Assembly (NCBI GenBank): GCA_900318465.1
Contig: ONKQ01000013.1
Location: 1 to 55,843 of the forward strand
Direction of reading: 5' to 3'
DNA: 55,843 nt
Source of the DNA: an uncultured Bacteroidales bacterium
Lineage (GTDB): Bacteria; Bacteroidota; Bacteroidia; Bacteroidales; F082
The translations under genes and the position numbers were made by a program. Below, piece after piece: positions 50,684 to 55,843 of this stretch (its first letter is position 1; each line of letters begins with the position of its first letter). The notes below the pieces were generated by a model that saw only the letters and a program-made list of their open reading frames with translations, was not told the DNA's origin and ran no database searches.

Positions 50684-52054
50684 ATGAAACGAAGGTTTAT
50701 CACACTCTTTTTTTCCCTGCTATTCCTCTCGGTAAACGCCCAAAACGTGACGATTACTGGACGGAGCAACAAGACCAACACCTTGATGCGGCTTTTCGTT
50801 TACGAAGACTTGGTCAACGAAACTGGCATTTTGCTTGACCAAAACCAGACTGATGCCCAAGGTCATTTCATCCTTGAGGGCAAGGTGAAGCAAATTTTGC
50901 CTGCCCGCATTTATGTAGGTTTGGAGTATGTCGACCTTATCCTCACGCCCAATGCCACTTACGACATCGAAATCATCGTCCCTGAACAGCAAGAGAACAT
51001 ATCCTATTTCGAGAAGGAACTGCCCACCATCCGCGTGAAACGCGCCTCCGACCAAGGCATCTACCGTCAGATTGTCGGCTCTGAGGAAATCATCAACGGC
51101 TATCTCATCGAGCATTTCAACCAGATTTATCGCGGGCGGCAGTTGCGTTATATCGACTCGATTCAGAACGCCATCAACAGGGAATTGCCCGACATCAAGT
51201 CGGAATATGTGAAGAACTACAACTGTTATAAGATTGCCGCTATCCGTCTGGGTATCAGTGCCGATGGTGGCAAGAAAATCATCAAGGACTATTTTGACGG
51301 GCAGCCCGTGCTTTACACTCAAAGTGCCTACATCGACCTGTTCAAGGAACTGTTTGACGGCTATTTCAACAGTGCTTCCTACGACAGCCACCTGCTGAAC
51401 AATGCCTTCATGGAAGGCCCTACGTCGTTCAAGAAGTATTTGGACATTGACCCGCTCATGGCCAACAATCCGCGTCTCGCCGAACTCATCACCATTTACA
51501 ACTTGCAAAAACTCTGCTATGGCGACCGCAATACGAGCCGTTTGGCCAAAGACCACCTCAATTATATTAAAGAGCATACCAAATACGCTGAGCACAAGAC
51601 CATCATCGACGATTTCTTCACGAAATTTAACCGCCTTGCCGCTGGCACTGATGCTCCTGAGTTCACTTTGAAAGACAGCAAGGGTAAGGAGGTCAGCCTT
51701 TCGGATTTCAAGGATGGTTTGGTGCTGTTGCAGTTTGTGGATGGCTATTCGGCGGTCAGTGAATATCAGTTCGCCGAATTGCGTAGCCTTCACCACCAAT
51801 GGCAAGACACGGTGCAAATCCTCACCATCGCCACGCATGAGAAATTGGATTTCTTCAAAAAGCAGTTTGTAGAAAAACGGCAAGACTGGCCCCTCTTAGA
51901 CCTCGGCGACAACATTCTTTTGCTTGAAGCCTACAATGTGCGCACCTTCCCTGAGTACATCCTTATCAAGCGCGACAACAAAATCGGCGAGGCACCTGCA
52001 CCATCGCCGGAAAGGTTTTTGGGCGAAAGGGTGAGGCGGCTTTATGGAAAGTGA
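50684..52054 (+). CDS. exported thioredoxin-fold (TlpA-like) protein without redox cysteines
   Basis: 456 residues with signal peptide ending VNAQ. An N-terminal DUF4369-like beta domain (VTITGRSNKTNTLMRLFVYE...ILEGKVKQILPARIYVGLE) is followed by a helical middle. From about 320 comes an AhpC/TSA-type fold: GTDAPEFTLKDSKGKEVSLS, then DGLVLLQFVDGYSAVSEYQF, where the CxxC should be, and NVRTFPEYILIKRDN. The motif has no cysteines (VDGYSAVS), so thiol oxidoreductase chemistry is unlikely. It is probably a periplasmic or outer-membrane-linked binding protein. It starts 26 nt after coaD. Confidence 0.78.
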   Translation: MKRRFITLFFSLLFLSVNAQNVTITGRSNKTNTLMRLFVYEDLVNETGILLDQNQTDAQGHFILEGKVKQILPARIYVGLEYVDLILTPNATYDIEIIVPEQQENISYFEKELPTIRVKRASDQGIYRQIVGSEEIINGYLIEHFNQIYRGRQLRYIDSIQNAINRELPDIKSEYVKNYNCYKIAAIRLGISADGGKKIIKDYFDGQPVLYTQSAYIDLFKELFDGYFNSASYDSHLLNNAFMEGPTSFKKYLDIDPLMANNPRLAELITIYNLQKLCYGDRNTSRLAKDHLNYIKEHTKYAEHKTIIDDFFTKFNRLAAGTDAPEFTLKDSKGKEVSLSDFKDGLVLLQFVDGYSAVSEYQFAELRSLHHQWQDTVQILTIATHEKLDFFKKQFVEKRQDWPLLDLGDNILLLEAYNVRTFPEYILIKRDNKIGEAPAPSPERFLGERVRRLYGK

Positions 52055-52074
52055 TTTAGAAAAAGCTGTTTTGT

Positions 52075-52175
52075 GTGATTCAAGTGCTAAATCGCCAAAA
52101 ATTTCTTGGTTTTAGCAATCGAATCGCGATTCAAGTGCTAAAACGGTGAAAAATTCGTGGTTTTAGCAACCGAAT
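52075..52175. repeat. repeat array 3: two 51-bp units with internal inverted repeats
   Basis: Two copies of a unit starting (G/C)GATTCAAGTGCTAAA are 51 bp apart (GTGCTA at 52084 and 52135). Each contains GTGCTAAA(T/A) facing GGTTTTAGCA, so each can form a hairpin, and the outer GATTC/GAATC words are also inverted. A TATTTTTG box (52188-52195) and the remnant ATPase gene follow. Its sequence differs from arrays 1 and 2 but the position is equivalent. Confidence 0.88.
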
Positions 52176-52187
52176 CCGAAATTTTTG

Positions 52188-52195
52188 TATTTTTG
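52188..52195 (+). promoter_or_regulatory. -7 element after repeat array 3
   Basis: TATTTTTG matches TAnnTTTG, 24 nt before the ATG (52220) of the ATPase remnant and directly after the second 51-bp unit. Confidence 0.5.
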
Positions 52196-52219
52196 CCTCG
52201 AAATCAATTGGGATTCATC

Positions 52220-52669
52220 ATGCAGAAAAAAGTCATTGGTCGGAAAGAGGGAATTTTCCATGACAGGTCTTATGGAAGGCGACAAGAACGCCCAACTCCA
52301 TGCCTTCACCGATGCCTTGGACTTGTTCGGCCATCCCGTGGCGAAACAACCCAAAAACAGGTACGAAGCCTTCCTTGGCGCGGCACTGACCCCGAAACCC
52401 AACAGCAAGCCCAAGTGGACCTCATCATCGAGCGTGCCGACCGAATGATTAACCTCTGCGAGGCAAAATACAGCGAAAAGCCATACCTCTTAAGCAAGGA
52501 GGAATATGAAAAATATATGAGCCGAGTCGATTTGTTCAAGCAGCAGACCCGTTTTTCGGGCGGCATCATCCCCACTTTCATCACCGCCAACGGATTGCAA
52601 AGAAACGCCTATTCGGAGTACATCATCGCCCAAATCACGCTTGACGACTTGTTTGAGGAAACGCCGTAG
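52220..52669 (+). pseudogene. remnant of an AAA ATPase (N-terminal tip joined to C-terminal nuclease-like end)
   Basis: The frame begins MQKKVIGRKE, the usual start of a large AAA ATPase family (V.GR..E just before the P-loop), and then jumps to a scrambled stretch ending in RSLPWRGTD. The last 90 residues, QVDLIIERADRMINLCEAKY to IIAQITLDDLF, are the intact C-terminal PD-(D/E)xK-like domain of the same family (D.LI.R.....CE.K). The P-loop, Walker B and helical region are missing, so about 300 residues have been deleted. It is probably inactive as an ATPase. Array 3 and a -7 box still stand upstream, as for the two intact ATPases. Confidence 0.75.
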
Positions 52670-52677
52670 CCTAAAAT

Positions 52678-52807
52678 CGGAAAAAGTCCCCTTTTTACCC
52701 CTTAAAATCACGGAATAATTCCCCTTTTTAGGCTGAAATTTTCGGAAAAAGTCCCCTTTTTTGATGAAATTTTTCGAAAAAAGTCCCCTTTTCTTGCAGG
52801 AATAAAC
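52678..52807. repeat. repeat array 2: four 32-33-bp direct repeats upstream of an AAA/DUF4143 ATPase
   Basis: CGGAAAAAGTCCCCTTTTT-type cores start at 52678, 52711 (CGGAATAATTCCCC), 52743 and 52775 (CGAAAAAAGTCCCC), a 33/32/32-bp period. Each core is itself a small inverted repeat (AAAAAG...CTTTTT). The spacers share a ...GAAATTTT end. The last unit supplies the -33 TTG of the ATPase promoter. Confidence 0.92.
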
Positions 52808-52824
52808 TGATTTATATATTTTTG
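52794..52824 (+). promoter_or_regulatory. promoter of the second ATPase, abutting array 2
   Basis: TTG at 52794-52796 and TATTTTTG at 52817-52824 with 20-nt spacing, 17 nt before the ATG at 52842. The -33 box is in the fourth repeat unit, so occupancy of the array would affect transcription. Confidence 0.65.
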
Positions 52825-52841
52825 CGAAAAATTTGAGAATT

Positions 52842-54221
52842 ATGTTGTACAGGAAGTTCGAAAAGCGCATCGAAAAGTTCTTTCGGGAAGAACCGAACAA
52901 GATTCTTTTGGTGAACGGAGCAAGGCAAATCGGCAAGTCGTACCTCATCCGTTATGTGGGGAAAAAGATGTTCAAGAACTATGTCGAAATCAACCTCAAG
53001 GAAGACAGGGAAAGCCGGGGCATCTTTGCCACTGCCATGAATACGGAAGACTTTTACATGCAGTTGGGCACCATTGCCGGCAACCGCCTCGGCAGCAAGA
53101 AAGACACCTTGGTCTTTTTGGACGAGATACAAAGTTATCCACACCTGATGACCATGTTGAAGTTTCTGAACCAAGAGGGGCGATACACCTACGTGGCCAG
53201 CGGTTCGCAGTTGGGCGTGGCCTTGACGCAGACCGCCTCCGTTCCTATAGGAAGCATTTCAATAGAAGAAATGTATCCGCTTGATTTTGAAGAGTTTTTG
53301 CTTGCCATGGGTTGCGGACAGGAAACCATTGACGGGATAAAGGAAAAGTTTCTTGCGGGAGAATCGCTGAATGAATCCTTGCACAACTACATGTTGCAGC
53401 AGTTCAAACTCTATTTGTTGGTCGGCGGGTTGCCCGAGGCCATCAACAAGTTCTTGGAAAACAGGAATATGGCGCAGGTGAGGAAGGTGCATCGCGACAT
53501 TCACAACTTATACAGAATCGATGCCTCGCAATACGACGCGGAGAAGAAACTGCTCATCCGAAAGATTTACGACATGATTCCTTCCTACATGGAGAACAAG
53601 AAGAAGCGCATCATCGTGAAGCGCATCGAAGAGACCGCCAAGCACAAGCAGTTCAACGACTATGCCGACGAGTTCGAGTATCTGACCAACTCGGGCATTG
53701 CCCTTGGTGTGCAAGCCGTCAGTAACCCGAAGTTTCCTCTGCTGGAATCGGAGAGCAAGAACCTGCTCAAACTCTATATGAACGACGTGGGACTGCTGAC
53801 CAACCTCTTGTACGACCTCAATATCAATGCGGTGCTGCGCGACGAGCGGAGTATCAACCTTGGTTCGGTGTATGAGAGCGTGGTAGCGCAAGAACTTCAC
53901 GCACACGGTTTTCCGTTGCATTATTACGACAACAAGCAAAAGGGCGAGGTGGATTTCCTGATTGACGATTTCGACCATTTGACCGTGCTGCCCATTGAGG
54001 TGAAGTCGGGCAAGGACTATACCGTGCACAGTGCCCTGAACAATTTCATGAACACGCCCGACTACCACATCCAAAAGGCCGTTGTATTAAACAATGAGCG
54101 GGAACTCGCGGTGAAAAACGGAATTACCTATCTGCCGATTTATTATTGCATGTTTTATCAGCGGGATGGATTGCGGGATGAAGGGGAGTTGATTGTGCCG
54201 GAGATAACGATAGAACAATAA
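52842..54221 (+). CDS. AAA+ ATPase with C-terminal DUF4143 (PD-(D/E)xK-like) domain
   Basis: 459 residues from ATG 52842; a TTG 9 nt upstream is rejected. Walker A GARQIGKS (26-33), Walker B LVFLDEIQSYP, sensor-like YVASGSQLG, then EEMYPLDFEEFLLAMG and YLLVGGLPEAINKFL. The C-terminal domain has ESVVAQELHAHGFPLHYY, then GEVDFLIDD and LPIEVKSGKDY, the nuclease-like E...D...ExK set. It is the same family and domain order as the ATPase at 22345 but clearly diverged, so not a recent duplicate. It is preceded by its own, different 32-33-bp array. Function of the family is not established. Confidence 0.9.
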   Translation: MLYRKFEKRIEKFFREEPNKILLVNGARQIGKSYLIRYVGKKMFKNYVEINLKEDRESRGIFATAMNTEDFYMQLGTIAGNRLGSKKDTLVFLDEIQSYPHLMTMLKFLNQEGRYTYVASGSQLGVALTQTASVPIGSISIEEMYPLDFEEFLLAMGCGQETIDGIKEKFLAGESLNESLHNYMLQQFKLYLLVGGLPEAINKFLENRNMAQVRKVHRDIHNLYRIDASQYDAEKKLLIRKIYDMIPSYMENKKKRIIVKRIEETAKHKQFNDYADEFEYLTNSGIALGVQAVSNPKFPLLESESKNLLKLYMNDVGLLTNLLYDLNINAVLRDERSINLGSVYESVVAQELHAHGFPLHYYDNKQKGEVDFLIDDFDHLTVLPIEVKSGKDYTVHSALNNFMNTPDYHIQKAVVLNNERELAVKNGITYLPIYYCMFYQRDGLRDEGELIVPEITIEQ

Positions 54222-54369
54222 GTAATATAAACAAGATTTTAAGGGGGGATTATACTTTTGTTGACTTTTGCTGTTGTACTGCAAGTGTTTGACTTGTACT
54301 ATTCATTTGATTAAAACACAGGTATTATCACTATTTAGAAATTTTCATTTATATTTCATACAAATTTAC

Positions 54370-54377
54370 TACTTTTG
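54370..54377 (+). promoter_or_regulatory. -7 element of the AT-rich peptidase cassette
   Basis: TACTTTTG matches TAnnTTTG. The first start codon is at 54482, leaving a leader of about 100 nt. The 260-nt gap 54222-54481 otherwise holds AT-rich sequence with no gene or clear hairpin seen. Confidence 0.45.
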
Positions 54378-54481
54378 CATCTACATCTTTTTTGTATAAT
54401 CACACCTACACTTTTAAAGTGTTGCATCGAGAAAAATAATGAATAGTTCATACAATTCAACACAAATCAAAAACTACAAAA

Positions 54482-54796
54482 ATGGATAAAATTGCTTTTA
54501 AATTGCCTGATGGTGCCAAGTTAGACGATATTCAAGAAATTGCAAATTCCTATAATGTTACCTTAAAGCAATCAGATGAAAGAAATTTTGATGGAATTAC
54601 GTTTATTGAAGTTGCCGCCTCTATTGCAACTTTGATTCAGTTCTTTGAGTTTATAAAGAAGAAATATGGAAAACGTAATGCTATTAAAGTTGAAATAACA
54701 ATAAATGGCAATATAGAGGAACGTACCATTAATTATGTCATTAGTTACCTGAATAATCTAAAAGAGAAGCAAAATGGTTCTAACAATAAACAATGA
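54482..54796 (+). CDS. small protein resembling effector-associated component EACC1
   Basis: 104 residues. Order: beta strand KIAFKLPDGAKL, helix DDIQEIANSYN, short strand VTLKQSD, a hydrophobic helix ITFIEVAASIATLIQFFEFI, a basic turn KKKYGKRN, strands AIKVEITINGNIEERTI, and a final helix VISYLNNLKEKQ. This beta-alpha-hydrophobic helix-beta(xVxVxxxG) layout resembles EACC1, a constant component described beside varied effectors in predicted conflict systems. The resemblance is by eye and weak. It overlaps the following peptidase gene by 23 nt, and both are far more AT-rich than the rest of the window, suggesting horizontal arrival. Confidence 0.5.
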   Translation: MDKIAFKLPDGAKLDDIQEIANSYNVTLKQSDERNFDGITFIEVAASIATLIQFFEFIKKKYGKRNAIKVEITINGNIEERTINYVISYLNNLKEKQNGSNNKQ

Positions 54797-55763
54797 TGAA
54801 TTGGAGAGCATTGTTGATTCTTGTAAAAGAGAATGGGGGATTAATGCTTCAATAAAAGAAGCCGACTTTTCAAGAAGTCTGCCAAAGGCAGAGTGCCCCT
54901 CAAATGGTATCATATCTTTTCCCAAAAGAATTTCCTTTAACCTATTGTTGTTCCATTTGGTTCAGAAAGGATGGAATTCTCGTAATGAATTGTTTTTTGG
55001 CAATCACTTGATAAACCTCAACGAAATGATTGTTGTTGCTTTAAGAATCAACGATATTGAATCAGCAGAAGAACTAAAAAAACAATATTTCGAGATACTG
55101 AAAGAATACTCTGAGTTAGTATTGTCTTATGATAATCTTGAATGTAATTTGAGAAACGCAATGCTGTTTTTTCTCTATCACGAATTGACTCATGTTAGAA
55201 AAGCCCAACAGCCTTTGTTTTACGAAGAAAAGAAAAAAGAATTAGCGCAACGTGTAAACAACGCCCAACCTGCAATTAAAAGGTCTATGAAAAGAAATCT
55301 GACGAAATTAAAATATTTAGAAGAAGAAGTGATATGTGACATTGAAGCTTGTAAAAAACTACATGAAACAAAAAACAATCAGTCTGAGTTTAAAGAAACG
55401 CTTTTGGATATTGTACATTTGATAAACTTAACGAATAGCATTAGTAATCTTCGTGATAAATATACAGGAACAGCAAAGCCTTCAATCTGTTCATATTTTG
55501 AATTAACCCATTCTGAAAGTACAAAGACTAGCATTTCTAGATTTACTTTTATTCAAAACTATTGGAAAAAAGACTTAATGCTCAATGGAAAAGACTTAAT
55601 GCGTGATATAGTTTCAACTGCTATTTCTTTAAGTTTGAATCAAAAAACAATTGATTTTTGTAGAGCAGAATTCAAAAAGGACAATGAAGGATTTATTAAA
55701 TACGACGAAAAGGCCGGACAAAAAGCAAAGATAATAAAAGAAGAAACCCGTTGGCGGAATTAG
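54774..55763 (+). CDS. HExxH...ExxxD zinc metallopeptidase (Lit/U49-like), putative effector
   Basis: 329 residues, no signal peptide. FFLYHELTHVRKA gives HExxH (His136, Glu137, His140) in a hydrophobic helix, and 44 residues later EEEVICDIEACKK supplies ExxxD (Glu185, Asp189), the gluzincin-type third ligand. The pattern HExxH, then E..CD..A resembles phage-exclusion peptidase Lit (peptidase U49), which cleaves EF-Tu, but the rest of the chain is not recognised. The C-terminal 140 residues are helical and basic, ending KIIKEETRWRN. The 23-nt overlap with the small upstream gene implies that the two are made together, as for an effector and its partner. Target unknown. Confidence 0.65.
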   Translation: MVLTINNDELESIVDSCKREWGINASIKEADFSRSLPKAECPSNGIISFPKRISFNLLLFHLVQKGWNSRNELFFGNHLINLNEMIVVALRINDIESAEELKKQYFEILKEYSELVLSYDNLECNLRNAMLFFLYHELTHVRKAQQPLFYEEKKKELAQRVNNAQPAIKRSMKRNLTKLKYLEEEVICDIEACKKLHETKNNQSEFKETLLDIVHLINLTNSISNLRDKYTGTAKPSICSYFELTHSESTKTSISRFTFIQNYWKKDLMLNGKDLMRDIVSTAISLSLNQKTIDFCRAEFKKDNEGFIKYDEKAGQKAKIIKEETRWRN

Positions 55764-55801
55764 AAAAGAGGGAAAAGAGAGCGAAATAAATGGATAAAAA
55801 G

Positions 55802-55832
55802 TTGCACATATTATTGATTTTCAGTAATTTTG
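55802..55832 (+). promoter_or_regulatory. predicted promoter at the window edge
   Basis: TTG at 55802-55804 and TAATTTTG at 55825-55832 with 20-nt spacing fit the -33/-7 consensus, so another gene probably begins just beyond the window on the plus strand. Confidence 0.5.
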
Positions 55833-55843
55833 TGGTTGAAATC

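Noticed and set aside
52157-52219. Upstream extension of the ATPase remnant frame
   Set aside because: It would be translated from sequence overlapping array 3 and the -7 box. The ATG at 52220 begins the recognisable MQKKVIGRKE motif.

Overview
The window looks like a chromosomal segment of an anaerobic Bacteroidales (Bacteroidota) bacterium. Evidence for this is the V-type ATPase, the two-subunit indolepyruvate:ferredoxin oxidoreductase, several secreted proteins ending in a type IX secretion (T9SS) sorting domain, a BamD/omega/RecN operon, many SCxx-type lipoproteins, and promoters of the Bacteroidota type (TTG about 20 nt upstream of TAnnTTTG). Short palindromic and tandem non-coding repeats fill many intergenic gaps. 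Species cannot be named from the sequence.

Layout. 1-2515: end of a V-ATPase operon (D, I, a small AT-rich ORF, and a K gene broken by an out-of-frame deletion). 2604-8857, minus strand: PagL-like lipid A deacylase, enolase (with an apparent in-frame gap), then bamD-rpoZ-DUF4835-recN. 8907-13756: two tandem T9SS-exported M14 carboxypeptidases. 13860-17710: dapA, a DUF6913-type protein, an MBL hydrolase, a thioesterase and small exported proteins. 17850-18891: a zeta-toxin-like three-gene cassette. 19013-23643: cutC, a C-terminally truncated GH2 beta-mannosidase lipoprotein, then a repeat array and an AAA/DUF4143 ATPase. 23866-28204: a surface barrel protein, a 5x82-bp tandem repeat, an ECF sigma/anti-sigma pair and lgt. 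28227-33739: DUF2723 glycosyltransferase and a four-gene CsgG/DUF4810/DUF799 lipoprotein operon. 33970-36262: iorA-iorB. 36296-41889: two membrane proteins, hutH flanked by palindromes, hisS and a beta-CASP nuclease. 41977-47890: gingipain-family C25 peptidase and other T9SS cargo. 47890-52054: birA, pyrE, a NUDIX hydrolase, coaD and a thioredoxin-fold protein. 52055-54221: an ATPase remnant and a second AAA/DUF4143 ATPase, each with its own upstream repeats. 54482-55763: an AT-rich two-gene cassette with a zinc metallopeptidase.

Most striking observation. Two intact AAA+/DUF4143 ATPases and one decayed AAA ATPase each sit directly behind a different, locus-specific repeat array. Locus 1 has five copies at an exact 33-bp period, locus 2 has four copies at 32-33 bp, and locus 3 has two 51-bp units with internal inverted repeats. 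In each case the array abuts or contains the predicted promoter. One module appears to have landed in the 3' end of the beta-mannosidase gene. A repeat-plus-ATPase unit with a matched operator (or RNA) is my best candidate for an undescribed system. The second candidate is the terminal AT-rich pair, a small protein resembling effector-associated EACC1 domains overlapping an HExxH...ExxxD peptidase, which has the layout of a conflict or defence cassette. Both functional readings are inference.
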